DNA from: Symbiodinium natans
Taxonomy: Eukaryota; Sar; Dinophyceae; Suessiales; Symbiodiniaceae
Assembly (NCBI GenBank): GCA_905221605.1
Contig: CAJNDS010001391.1
Span: 260,501 to 324,500, forward strand
DNA length: 64,000 nucleotides
Reading direction: 5' to 3'
A program made the position numbers and the translations under genes. Shown here piece after piece: positions 23,900 to 34,599 of the stretch. Each line of letters begins with the position of its first letter. Positions within the stretch are counted from its first letter, which is position 1. The notes below the pieces were generated by a model that did not search any database, had not been told where the DNA came from, and worked only from the letters and a program-made list of their open reading frames with translations.

Positions 23900-24700
23900 T
23901 ATATAAGTCGAATACATGCGCCCAAAAAGAAACTGAAAAAACTAAGCTTCAAGGAAACCCAACCTTGGCGCGCCGAGGCGGCATGGCCGCCCCAAAGGGA
24001 CCCTTCTACGGGGACGTTCTGGGCGGAGTCAAGAGATCGGGGGAGTGTGGACTTTGAGGGAATATGCACACGGGTGCGAGGTATCCCACAACACACACAC
24101 GCTTCTCCATGTCTAGTTTGGGATTCTGCTCATGAACACCAGCAGCATGCGCTCAAGGTTGCAAAACCGGTAGAGCAGGGATGTATGGCTTGTGAAATCT
24201 GTGACCACGCTACAGCTCAACATGCAGCGCTGCGCTTGAGCAAAACTACAGGAGGGACTTGACGGCATCTTGCGAGCCTCCGCACCCGGTGCCAGAGACG
24301 GGCACGCAACGTCAGCATGACTTTGCTCAAGATGACAGCGGGCTGTGCTCCCAGGATTCTCGGATTTGGGGCGAAGGCTCACGGGCCTCATTCAGAACTG
24401 TAAGATAACGGCCCGTAGTCGGACTCACTTTAATTTAGCACTTTGAAAGCGGTTCTATTCATGAATGCCTTTACGTTTACTTGTATTTTTGTTTCTTTCA
24501 CTTGTAACCCTAATCTGTAAGGAGTTCTTGCGCTACAATCATCGTGAATTCTGTGCTATTGTACCAAAATTCTACTTTCTTCTCTCGCATTTTAAATGGC
24601 CTTGTCGCTAGCTCATTTTCCATCATCAAGGACGGTCTGCAGGAGCTAGAAGTTATTCCCACTAAGGACTCCAAAACCCTAGCTCGATGACCTTTTCAGA
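23900..24700. other. Interval with no firm gene
   Basis: One minus-strand open stretch at about 24240-24113 (SLLYRFCNLERMLLVFMSR) looks protein-like but has no recognised domain. 24400-24700 is relatively AT-rich and shows nothing. Confidence 0.3.
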
Positions 24701-24729
24701 CAGGTTAACTGCACCTTGACCGCACGTCT

Positions 24730-25290
24730 TCTCCTCAGCTCTCTGCTCCGCGGTCTTCGGTGCCACTGCTCTCGCTGCAAAGATCGGCTCCGCAGAAGTT
24801 GGCTCGGATTTGATCCCAAGCAGCTGCCTTCAAGGCTTTCAAGGCCTCAGCCTCCGCGAGCTCTGCTTCGGCTCTGCTTCGGCTGCCTCATCTGCTTCAA
24901 GAATTGGCCTCTCACAGGATCTTGCGCGTTGGCAGTAGCACCAACAGCAGCAAGCTCTTGCCGAAAAAGGGATAGAGTCGCCTCGTATTTGCTCCTGTCC
25001 GAAGGATGTTGCTTCAAGAGCGACCACACGGCCCAGGCATGTCTGGCAACGTGGTCTTGGCGTCAGTCCAGGTCTTGCTCTTGGATCAGGGGGCCAGACG
25101 CAATTTGTCGCTTCCAAACGGCTTCTCTTCACACCAGTCCTCACGCGCAGAAGAGTCATCATCATCCAAAGTGCTGCTGAACTCGAGATGGGTTTGCACC
25201 AACATCGCGCGGCAGTCATCGCACCATCCGTGTGCAGCATTCCACATGTGAGACAAGCGCCAGTCAAGTGCCAAGCGGCTCGGTTTGCCA
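24730..25290 (-). CDS. Uncharacterised multi-exon protein
   Basis: Three minus-strand segments in different frames are protein-like: about 25274-25090 (WNAAHGWCDDCRAMLVQTHL, then an Asp/Ser-acidic stretch and EDWCEEKPFGSD), about 25037-24870 (WSLLKQHPSDRSKYEATLSL, then FRQELAAVGATANAQD; a plausible acceptor precedes it), and about 24850-24735 (AEAEALKALKAAAWDQIRAN, then an acidic tail and a stop). No family was recognised. It lies between the SRPK-like and PPR-RluA genes on the same strand. Confidence 0.45.
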
Positions 25291-26149
25291 GCTGGCTCCT
25301 TCCAGATGCCAATTGACGCAATTCACCCCAATCGGCACCAAAACTTACTTTAACAAAGCCTAGAGGCAAAGGTCTCTAGCAGCGCAGAGTCTATACAGTA
25401 CGGACACGACCCCATGCCACATCTCGATGATTGACCTGGCCTAGGCGGCAAAACGGAAAGCACGGATCTTCAAGGCCTCCAAACGCCCGGAACACCTCTC
25501 TCAACACGTTAACTTTATAAAAAGACCGCGCGGCGTTTCGACCGAAGCCATGTTTTTTCAAGGTTTGGGGGGGAGGGGAGCATCATATCAACGGCCTGAG
25601 CTGGCGGTTCCCACGCATGCCTCCAACCCCTACCTTTGTTGCCCTTGTCCCGCCGCCAAATTCAGCATCATCCAAACCCATGTCTGGAGGGGGTCTGCTG
25701 ATGCTGCTCATGCGCCGGGTCGGGGGAATCATCGACCTATGGTTTCTCCCGCGGCTTCGGGGCCTGCGGCTCGCGGCCATAAGATCCCCTTGATGCCCAT
25801 GATGTCTCCCCTGGGGGCAGAAAACCTCGTAAATGTGGAGTCTTTTTACGGTCGCCCAACAAAAACCCTAAACGCGCTCATTTGGCGGGCTTGAACGGCT
25901 TCACGCCCGCGAAACATGGAAACGGAAGACCCCCAAGAGCCATTGAGAGTCTTACTTCTCCACGTTTCACGGGCATGAAGCCGTCCGGGCGCGTAAACTG
26001 AGCCTGTTTAGGGTGTCTTTTGGGAGGGCTGGGGCATCCTTGATCGAGAACGCGCATGCGTTAGCAGCTTTGTTTGGGGGATGTTAATGTAACAAGCGCG
26101 TGTTTGGATGCTGCTAACACTCCCAGGTCCACGAGCGCTCAGCGCTGAC

Positions 26150-26232
26150 AGGAAGAGAGACAGAGAGAGAGAGAGAAAGAGAAAGAGAAAGAAAAAGAGA
26201 AAGAGAAAGATAAAGAGAAAGATAGCGAAGAA
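26150..26232. repeat. (GAGAAA)n purine microsatellite
   Basis: gagaaagagaaa-type run with minor variants. Confidence 0.95.
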
Positions 26233-26242
26233 AAGAAAGAAG

Positions 26243-26360
26243 GGCAACAAATCGTACTTGTCCCTATCTTTGACAATCAAGCACAAACTGGTGGCAACAA
26301 ATCGTACTTCTTCCCATCTTTGACAGTCGAACACAAACTGGTGGCAACGAATCATACTTC
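26243..26360. repeat. 50-bp tandem repeat, about 2.3 copies
   Basis: Copies start at 26243, 26293 and 26343 with exactly 50-bp spacing (ggcaacaaatcgtacttctt..., ending gcacaaactggt). A second short repeat, cacttcgcgcgaaaaagatg, follows at about 26409 and 26451. Confidence 0.9.
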
Positions 26361-26917
26361 TGTGGCCCAAGCATCCAATACTTCCTCCCATCTTCGACAA
26401 TCAACTGCACTTCGCGCGAAAAAGATGTGCCAACAAAGTTCGTGGATGACTCCACTTCGTGCGAAAAAGACGTAACAAAAAAATCCATGGTGCTCATGAA
26501 GCTACAGGGGAACATGACGACTGCAAATCATGCCATGTCGGGCCGGTTGAAGGGGCTTAGGATGTTGGACCCCCTTTCGTTTTTCCAGGCCCTTTCGGGC
26601 GTCTTTCCTGGATGGCCCTCAGCCCTACGGTTTCGGAGTTCAAGAAGTGTTTAGGGCTTAGGGTCTAGGGAGCCTGCAAACCCCGCGGCTTAAACCTCCA
26701 TGCAAGATGATCACTGCATGTCGCTGCTGGAGTCCTGAGCTTGCTTTCGCGCTCTTGGCTGAAGCTTTGGGGCTCTGACGCCCCCCGCAAGGCGATGCCA
26801 CTGGCCCGTGCAAAGCACCTGGACATCACTCGAGTCACTAGTCACGCTCGCCGCGCAACATCTCCCGCTGTCTCGTGACGTCTTCGCACTCCCGTTGAGG
26901 CTCTTTTGGGCATGATT

Positions 26918-26949
<32 letters not shown>

Positions 26950-27129
26950 CTGAACCTCTCCAGAAAGGTGCCCGAGCTGTCGGCGCTTGCAGCGGCATGA
27001 GCCCGCGTGATCCAGAGTGCGAGAAGATCTCCCAGTGTCCAGTGCGCTTTTGCGGGCTTTAATCTGAGATCCGATCACACACAGATTCTGCAGATTCCCC
27101 GTGGGTTTCCCGTGGGTTTCACGCCGGTT

Positions 27130-29565
27130 TCACGCCGGTTCCAAGAGATCCCATAGGTCCGAAGGTCGTTCGGGCCCGCTAAGGCCTGTGTCCAAGAAAG
27201 GTCCGAGGAAGTCCTCGAAGCCTGGGTCCGGCAAGGCGGTGACGTTGCGCCACCCGAGCTCCTCCTGGAAGCAAAGCCGGAACCGGTGCAGGGCGGTCCG
27301 GGTCTTGCAGTGCCCTTCGTCTCCCTCGTAGTCTCCTTCGCCGAAGTCGTCGAAGTCGTCGAAGGTCTCTTGGGACGTGTACTTCGCGTCGCCGAGGACC
27401 GGAGCTCCCACGTGGCTCAGGTGGCTCCGGATCTGGTGCCGGCGCCCCGTCCCGATCTCGATTTGGCCCAAGCTCAAGGACCGGAAGAAGGGCCTCAGGA
27501 ACTTGAAAGCGGATCTCGCAGAGGTCTCAGAGGATCTCGACAGAGCAGACATCTTCCCACGGCTTCCCGGCCCTGAGAAAGCTCGCCTGAGGAGCTTGAA
27601 GTCCGTGCGTGCTGGCTTGCCTGGGCCGCTGCGCGTCAAGGAGAGGCCCGACCCCGACAGACCCCCCAACTTGGCGTTCTCCAGCCAGGACAGGGGCGCC
27701 TCGATGCGCCTTGTGCATTGGAGGCCATGACAGACGGCCAGGTAATGCCTCAGCAGCCTTCCTGAAGCAAGCTGTGCTTGCAAGCCATAGTATGCTGTGA
27801 AGGACTTGGCAGCCAGGATCAAGCCCGAACTTGGCACGTCTAGCCGATGCAAGAAGCCGTAGTTGAAGTCAGGATCTTCGAGAATGGGCACCTTGAACTG
27901 GAACAAATGTCTCAGGTACTGCCGCAGCTGGAACGCATCGGTGCTGTCGTCGTAGACTTCCCAGCCAGCAGGCTTCAGAATCAACAACTTCTCCGGCAAG
28001 TCAAGCACGACGCTTGGAAAACGGCCCCGCGCTGCCTCGGCCGAAGCGGCCCGTCCGGCCCGTCCGGCCCATCCGGCCAGCTCCATTCCTGTTTGGTTTC
28101 TACGACCTGTGCCATGTCTGCCACGTATTCGGTTCCGAGCGTCGAGAGCCCGACCCTGCTGCTGCAACGCATGGGAAGCAATGTTGTAGAATCTTGGGTC
28201 CAGATTCTGGCTGAGGCTGCAGGACCAGATCACTCCAAGCACGCACCTCACAAGCTCCTGCGGCAAAGAGGAGGCCGAGACAAGCCGAAGTGCCATCTGC
28301 TCCTGCATGACTCGCAGGAGCTGAAAAGCTTCAAAGGCGCCGGAGGCTGCCGCCGACCAGGCCACCACCATCAGCTCCTTGTCCAGGAAGCCATCGCAGC
28401 CGAGCAGCTGCGAGGATCTCAGTGACAAGTCTGCGTGGAAGCGAGGGTTGGACGCCTGCAGCACGGCGGAGGCCCACCAGAGCCGTGTCAAGCTCCCGGC
28501 CGAGGCCGAGCCCGCCGCGCGCCAGGCTTCGCGCAGCGCCTCCGCAGCCGCTTGCGGTGGAGGCGGCCGGAGCCGGGCAAGGCGAGCCAGAGCCCAGGCC
28601 GCCTCGGGCGCTGGGCGGCGCAGGCCCCGTCGCCGCTCCTCCGCCAAGAGCTCCGAAGCCGCCTCCCACGAGCCCGCCGCCGTGACCGTGCCCAGAGCCG
28701 CCGTGTACAAAGCCACGTCCGCCTCAGCTTCGGGTTTCTCCGCTCGCTCCATCGCCAAGGCAAACGCCAACTGCCACCGCTGGCCATGCCGGCATGCCTG
28801 GATGCGACCTGTCCGTGCAGAGAGGTCCTCGAGGTCCTCGTCGCCACGGGCTCCGAGGCCTCCGAGGCCTCCGAGGCCTCCGAGGGCCCAGCGCCAGGCA
28901 TCTTTGCCTTTGCATAAGACGGTGATCAGTTTGCGAGTGCCCGCATCCGGCTCGACCAATCTCACCCGACACGCTGACAAGCATCGTGACGCTAGCCTCC
29001 AAGCATGGTCACTGGAGGACATAGAAGACATCACCACATTCCAGCTTATGACATCCGTGCTCAGTGGAACGTGCTCCATACGGCAGATGCAACTCAAGGC
29101 TTGCAGCCACTCACTGGCCTTTGCATAGGAACTCAGCATGGCATTGTGGCACAGCGAGTTGCCGGCAAGCTCCAAACTGCGCAAGGATGACTGCCACTGG
29201 CTACCGCTCTCGCAGGCGCTCACGACAGCGCTGTAAGTGTAAGCATCTGGCTCCATGCGTCCAGCCTCCATGTTCCCCAGTGTGCCAACAGCTCTGATCC
29301 ACGCATCTCCACGGCACGCGGTGATGGCAGAATTGAAGCTGAACTCATCGACGGCCAGCGCCCGCGCCTCTACCAGGCTCAGCAAGCTGAGAGTCTGATG
29401 CCACTGCCGCTGCCGCGCAAGCTGCGCAAGCGCGATGCTGCTACAGACGGCTGTCACTTGGCAGCGCCTTTCTGGCAGAGCTGCAAAGTGGGCGAAAGCA
29501 CGTACCCAGCTGGCACGGCAGTCACCATGTGCTCCACGGGCACCACCGGCAGCATCGCCTCGCAT
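27130..29565 (-). CDS. PPR-repeat protein fused to RluA-type pseudouridine synthase (copy 1)
   Basis: One intronless frame. From the first ATG (29565) it gives 811 residues; the frame stays open upstream to about 29730 but without an ATG. The N-terminal two thirds has PPR-type helical repeats (DEFSFNSAITACRGDAWIRA, EPDAYTYSAVVSACESGSQW, STDVISWNVVMSSM), which bind RNA in organelles. The C-terminal third is an RluA-family synthase, which converts U to pseudouridine: LLILKPAGWEVYDDS, then FLHRLDVPSSGLILAAKS with the catalytic Asp codon at 27838-27840 (residue 576), then IGTGRRHQIRSHLSHVGAPVLGDAKY. The arrangement suggests a PPR-guided organellar RNA-modifying enzyme; that is inference. In-frame 9-bp expansions encode Gly-Leu-Gly and Gly-Arg-Ala runs (28850-28890, 28044-28080). 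A paralogue lies immediately upstream on the same strand. Confidence 0.9.
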   Translation of the reverse strand: MRGDAAGGARGAHGDCRASWVRAFAHFAALPERRCQVTAVCSSIALAQLARQRQWHQTLSLLSLVEARALAVDEFSFNSAITACRGDAWIRAVGTLGNMEAGRMEPDAYTYSAVVSACESGSQWQSSLRSLELAGNSLCHNAMLSSYAKASEWLQALSCICRMEHVPLSTDVISWNVVMSSMSSSDHAWRLASRCLSACRVRLVEPDAGTRKLITVLCKGKDAWRWALGGLGGLGGLGARGDEDLEDLSARTGRIQACRHGQRWQLAFALAMERAEKPEAEADVALYTAALGTVTAAGSWEAASELLAEERRRGLRRPAPEAAWALARLARLRPPPPQAAAEALREAWRAAGSASAGSLTRLWWASAVLQASNPRFHADLSLRSSQLLGCDGFLDKELMVVAWSAAASGAFEAFQLLRVMQEQMALRLVSASSLPQELVRCVLGVIWSCSLSQNLDPRFYNIASHALQQQGRALDARNRIRGRHGTGRRNQTGMELAGWAGRAGRAASAEAARGRFPSVVLDLPEKLLILKPAGWEVYDDSTDAFQLRQYLRHLFQFKVPILEDPDFNYGFLHRLDVPSSGLILAAKSFTAYYGLQAQLASGRLLRHYLAVCHGLQCTRRIEAPLSWLENAKLGGLSGSGLSLTRSGPGKPARTDFKLLRRAFSGPGSRGKMSALSRSSETSARSAFKFLRPFFRSLSLGQIEIGTGRRHQIRSHLSHVGAPVLGDAKYTSQETFDDFDDFGEGDYEGDEGHCKTRTALHRFRLCFQEELGWRNVTALPDPGFEDFLGPFLDTGLSGPERPSDLWDLLEPA

Positions 29566-29759
29566 CCCCCAACTTCGCTCCCAGCTCGGCCAGGCCCTTG
29601 AGCCTGCTAGAGCAAAGACCACACACGAGCCTTTCCAGGTCAAGGACAACCGTGGAAGCCAGAAATCACGTGCAAGCACTAAGTAACTAGAACCGAACAA
29701 GCAAACTTGGCAAGCGAAATGGAAGATCAAAACCTGAGATGCCTCAACTCAACGATGGC

Positions 29760-30790
29760 CTCAAGGAGACGACATTTCTCCAAGTCCCAAGCAGGCCAAG
29801 CAGGCCACCAGCTCCTCTGGCAGAGGCTCCTCGAAGCTCACCCGCACTCCCAGTCCTCCCAGATCCAGTCCCTCCAGTCCCTCCAGTCCCTCCAGTCCCT
29901 CCAGTCCCTCAATACTGTCAAGTGCCGCATCTCCCAGCTGCCCATCTCCTGGAACATGAAAGGAAAGCCGAAAGCGGTGTAGGAAGTTCCTCGGGCACAC
30001 CCTCACGTCCTCCTCCCAAGTCCCCAGAGACAAGTAGCGGCTATCGCCTGGGCTGCAACGGATGCAATCGCGAACACTTCTGCGGCAACATGGGAGGGGC
30101 AGAAAGGCGTACCTATACCTCCCTGGGTTTTTGGTGCGGTAGCGGTAGCGGCTATACCGGCTATACCCATTCAGAAGATGGTAACAAGAAAAACGGATGC
30201 GGCTGCGGCGCAGAAGGTCGGGTGCCCAACGTGCGCGCAGTGGCTTCGAATCTGATGGCGACGTCCCGTGCCGATGAGAATGTTGACCAGGCTCGCGATG
30301 ATGGAGATGCCATTTGTGCCGGCTCTGTTGCCGGCTCTTTTGCCAAGGTGCTCCATCACTGCAAGGGAGGTACGGGAAGGCTTCCCATAGCCCCCAGAGC
30401 GGGTGGGCCCTGTTGAGTCCCAGATGACCGCGGCTCGGACCTCTCTGCTTCGAGGCAAGAGTCCGTGGCACAAGGCGGTGTACTCCCGAGTGATCATGCC
30501 GGCCGCCAGCTGGAACTTGAAGCTGTAAAATGCACGGTAGGACTTCGCAGCAAGAAGAAGCCCGGAACTTGGAACATCCAAGCGATGCAGGAAGCCAAAG
30601 TCGTGCGAAGAATCGAAAGTAATTGGTCTGCCATGCACTTGCATGCAGGAAACTACCTGATGCTCCGTGTGATGATTGTGGACCTCCCAGCCGCATGGCT
30701 TGAACACAACCCAGCAATCTGCCAAGTCTGCAGAGATGCGCGGCTCTCCCCAGAAGAAGGGCCCCCTGCCTAAGCTCGCACTCGCCTGGC
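29760..30790 (-). CDS. RluA-type pseudouridine synthase, C-terminal exons of PPR-RluA copy 2
   Basis: The exon from about 30728 to 30212 encodes CWVVFKPCGWEVHNHHTEH, FLHRLDVPSSGLLLAAKSYR (catalytic Asp codon 30576-30578) and IGTGRRHQIRSHCAHVGHPT. An intron at 30211-30048 (164 bp, GC donor, AG|GCG acceptor, with GCG repeated at both ends) restores the conserved C-D-S-R-Y that follows in the family. The last exon, 30047 to about 29760, encodes RNFLHRFRLSFHV and ends after a (Gly-Leu-Glu)n run made by a 9-bp repeat. A plausible acceptor, ctctgcag, at about 30729 opens the first exon; the upstream part of that frame (to 30950) is then intron. This is most simply the 3' part of the same gene as the PPR frame at 32.2-34.5 kb, because copy 1 has both parts fused. 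Confidence 0.85.
29865..29910. repeat. In-frame 9-bp array tccctccag in an exon
   Basis: Five copies; on the coding (minus) strand it reads Gly-Leu-Glu repeated, close to the C terminus of the copy-2 synthase. Confidence 0.9.
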
Positions 30791-31434
30791 TCAGGTCGCT
30801 CGAGTCGCGCGAGTCGCTCAACTCGGCACCCTCTTCAAAGTCCGCAAAGTCCGTGAAGAGCCTTGGGCATGGTTTTCGCTTCATATTTTCGGGGTTTCTT
30901 CGGGGTCTTTTACTTAGCCTCGGCAGTCTGGGGGGGATTGTAGGTCTCAAAAGGCTTAAGGTTCAGGCTAAACCTAGAGCCAAACAGAAGGGCTCAATTT
31001 CCACGATTCTTGACCCTAAGAGAACGACTATTTGGGGGATTCAGGTGCAGGTAGGGTTTAAGGGTGAGGTGAAACAGAAGAGTTCAGCTTCTACAGCCCG
31101 ACCCGAACAAATAGCCCATTTTCCTAATTGCATAGGACTTTGGCGAATGGTGCAAAGTGGGCAGTAGCGGACTGGTAGCTGCTAGAAGGAATGGGCTAAG
31201 GGGTGTGGGAGTGGTAGCGTGTGGTGGGCGATGGGTAGTGGTGTGACGCGATGGCGGGAAAGAGAGAACTGCCACACTGGTGGGTTTTTTGGTGGGAAAG
31301 GGTGGGCATGGCAGGTAATGGTGGGAATGGTGTCGATGGGTCATGATGTTGGATGGGGGGTCATGGCGGGTAGTACGATTGCGAGTAGCGGTGGGTGAGG
31401 GCGGGACTGGCGGGGAAGAATGGCGGGTATGGTT

Positions 31435-31602
31435 GGGAATGGTAGAGAATGGTGGGAATGATGGTGGGAATGATGGTGGGAATGATGGTGGGAATGATGG
31501 TGGGAATGATGGTGGGAATGATGGTGGGAATGGTGGAAACGGAGGGCAACGGGAATGGTGGGAATGGTGGGAATGGTGGGAATGGTGGGAATGGTGGGTA
31601 AA
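31435..31602. repeat. GGTGGGAAT-type minisatellite (9- and 12-bp units)
   Basis: Twelve-bp gaatgatggtgg units (31450-31530) then 9-bp tggtgggaa units (31555-31600). It lies in the interval between the PPR and RluA parts of copy 2, probably a 1.5-kb intron. Confidence 0.95.
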
Positions 31603-32219
31603 CGTTGGGCTTGAAGTTGAGTGTTGGGTGATCATGGTTGGGATGGGGAGTTGTTGATGGTGAGAGTTGACGACGGGGCGCAAGGGGAAGGGTGGTACTG
31701 GTGGGCATCGCTGAGGCCTCGTCGGCCTCACCGTGCAAAGGGACAGGGACTCCTGGGTCCTCCTGGGTCCTCCTGGGTGCTTGGAGGGCTGCTGATGGAT
31801 GCTGATGGATGCTGGCTCTGCTGGCTGCTACTTTGTTCCTGCGTGTGGCTTCGTTGTCTTGCCTTACATCGACTCAGCCCTGGAGATGACAAACTTTGCT
31901 TCGAGGCCTTTCGTTTGGGGGTGGCTGGTTGGGGCTCGGGAGTTGGATTCTGGGGGGTTTTGGGAGGTTTTGGGCCAGGTGCTGGAGAGTCTTTTGATGA
32001 ATGGTACCAAAAGTGGGTTGGGGGAGGCGGGGTGGGGGGGAAGAAGAAAAAGACCCTCAGAATAACGAGAGGCACAGAATAAAGTGGAAGAACAATTGAC
32101 AAATGGAACCGCTGAATGCCCGAAGAAACCCGCAGAACGAGTCCCGAAAAACCCTGCCAAATACTTGACCAGCCCAGGAGAGAACCATCAGAATAAAAAG
32201 CAATAAGCAGCCCAAGAGC

Positions 32220-34510
32220 CTCGGCCTCTCCAGAGGGGCCAGGTATCTTGCAAACGAAGGTGCAGGTGCGTTTCGTGCATCTGGTGCCTCTGCCTCCTCC
32301 GCGTCTTTCGGGTCTCCAGAGGCCCTGCCAGAGGCCGCGTCCAGGAGGCTTCCGAAACTGTGGAGCCTTCGGAGGAGGGCTCTCTGGAGCCGGTCGCTTG
32401 CCAGGCCACAGCAGGAATAGGCCCAGAGCACTCCCAATGCCTCCCGAAGCAACTCCCCCTGCATCCGCACCATCCACCCCCGCATCCCGTGCTCGAGCCT
32501 TCGGGACATCTCCGCCTGCACGGCCAATGTGGCATCTACGAAGCTGTGTACACAGTGTACACATTCCACACATCCTTCCCGTGCTTCCCCGGACGGCTCC
32601 GCTGACTCCGCTGACTCCACTCCCGTGGCCCAGGCCAAGAGCATCATGTCGCGGTCCTCGAAGGTGTGGAGAGTCTTCCGCGCTCGGAGCAGTATGCTCA
32701 AAGCCCTGCCCCGCAGGCCAAGCATGCAAAAGGACCAGGCTAGGACTGCGAGTTCATGGCAGCTCAAGAGATTCCATGAGAGGCAGACCTGGGCGTGCAG
32801 AGCTGAGATCAGGTCCAGGTCACGGAAAGCGAAGCGGGCCAGGCACCAGAGCTGCGTGCTGAGATCCACTTGATCCAGAATCCCCGAATCAACGAAGCTT
32901 GCAAGCAGCTCCGACAGCTCCGAGCCGGTGATTTCTGCACTCTGGGAAAGAGAACCGAGGCATGAAGTCAGCACTTGGGAGCCACCGAAAGAGCCTCCGT
33001 CACCATCCAAGAAAGCCTCCCGGAGCAGTTGCAGCGACCATTTCCAGGAGAGAGGCGGCGAGCGCTGCTTAGAGACCGTGCCAGCCCTGCCGAAGGCCCT
33101 GCCGAAGGCCTTGTAAGCCGCCGGAGTCGGGCTGCGGCTGAGGGCGACGGCAGCGGCGGCCGCTGCGGCCGGGGCATCTGGCACCACACGCCGCGATGCC
33201 AGCTGGGCGGACAGAGCCATGGAGATCTCCCAGTTGGAGCTCTTGGCACAGGAGGCGATGCGCGCCAGCCACAGGAGCTTGTCGGCCACACTCTCCACAA
33301 AGCATGGCCTCAGCTGCGCAAGCTGCCACTTGCTGGAAGAGGAAAGTGCCCTCGTCAGGCTGGTTAGGGCCACCACGTCCACGGCGACCGCTGCAGCGTC
33401 CGCTGCGTCGCCCCGCACGCCGACACGGGCTAAGGATCTTGAGGGTTCCAAGGCCAAGACCGCCACGGCCTGCTGCCATCGCCTCGCTTGCGCACAAAGG
33501 ACGAGGCAGTTTGCTGCAGACTTCGAGCTCACAGAGCTCGCAGAGCTCGCAGAGGGCTCCAGGCCCTCCAAGCGCTCCAAGCGCTCCAAGCGCTCCAAGA
33601 GCCGGAGCTCCCCCTCCCAGAGGGAGGCCAAGGAGGCCCGCCAGAGGCGAAGGGAGCTTTGCCACGAAGGAAAGAAGGGCGATGGCGGCGATGATTCACC
33701 GGAGGGTGAACGGGGTGAACCGGGTGAACCCTCCCTTGCGGATGCTGTAGCCTCCAGGCACAAAGCGTCCGGCTGCTTCCCCTTGTACCGGAGCAACAAC
33801 AGCAACAGCTCCGCCTGATTCCAAATTGGGCCTCGAAGCGAGCAGAGCGCCGAGACGTGGAGACTTTCAAGGCAACCGCACCTACTCCCCAACCAGGCCA
33901 TCAGCAAGGCCGCTTGCCAACCGCCCTTGCCACGCTGGAGCCTCATGCTGTTCGTCTGGCTGAGGGCATTCCAGCTTAACCTCCTACGGGGCATCGCGCT
34001 GAGCAGGCTCAGGGGAAGTAGCCAGGCATCCGACTCGGCCATGGAGGCCATGGACCCGACGGTGTTGAGCAGACCTTCGTCCGGCGCAGTGCCGAGCAGT
34101 GCCAGCGCTCTTCTCCATTCCCTGAACGAAGTGCGGAAAGCACCAAAGAGGCTCCCCAAACTCATCGGAGTGCGTGCAAGCGATGCCGAAGACATGGTGG
34201 AGAGCACATCCATGGCCCGAGCCCATGAGCCCATGCCTCTGGAGCCCATGGCGCTGATGGCGTTGCTGTGGCTCACAGAATCCGACCTCAGGCTCTGAGA
34301 GGGAAGGCTTTTCAGGATCCCAAGCACTGCCGGCCACTCCTTTCGAGAGATACGAGAGAGGGTGTTGAAGCTGATGATATCCGGAAGAATGCTCTGCTGC
34401 AGCATGTCCGAACACAGTGCCGTGGCTTCAATCCAGAGCTCGCCTGCTTTGCAAACATGGATCGCCGCATTGTACAGGATGCAGTCGGGTGTCACCTGAG
34501 ATTCGGGCAT
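32220..34510 (-). CDS. PPR-repeat region of PPR-RluA copy 2
   Basis: A long minus-strand frame opens at an ATG (34510-34508) that directly follows an in-frame TAA. PPR-type repeats start at once (TPDCILYNAAIHVCKAGEL, LPDIISFNTLSRISRKEW), and the second half has looser helical repeats (LWCLARFAFRDLDLISALHA, CHELAVLAWSFCMLGLRGRA, DMMLLAWATGVESAE). The segment LLREALGVLWAYSCCGLASD aligns with copy 1 (LVRCVLGVIWSCSLSQNLD), so the two are paralogues. The frame continues to 32057, but after about 32240 it reads as a hydrophobic tail that is probably intron read-through. Because TCTCAG|GTGACACC precedes the first repeat, the ATG may lie in an intron and earlier exons may exist. In-frame 9-bp expansions give (Leu-Glu-Arg)n at 33567-33600. 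Confidence 0.85.
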
Positions 34511-34599
34511 TGATTACCCTAGCCAACCCTGGTGAAAGAGCTGAGAAATGGACACTCGGGGGGAAGGGGGGGGGGTCCATGTCAACAATGTCAGCCAGT

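Larger units (their letters stand above)
25380..27100. other. Interval with repeats and no firm gene
   Basis: Holds the gagaaa microsatellite, a 50-bp tandem repeat and a (CA)n tract (26919-26942). Long open frames here are explained by the repeats. Nothing else is recognised. Confidence 0.4.

Noticed and set aside
28379-29128. Plus-strand frame of 249 codons, and others opposite the PPR genes
   Set aside because: Antisense to the clear PPR-RluA coding frame; open only because of high GC content.
29566-29730. Upstream extension of the copy-1 PPR-RluA frame
   Set aside because: No ATG in this part; the first ATG is at 29565. An upstream exon cannot be excluded.
31728-32729. Minus frame of 333 codons
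   Set aside because: It overlaps the 3' part of the PPR frame in another phase and then intron; no domain, Pro/Ser-rich shadow.
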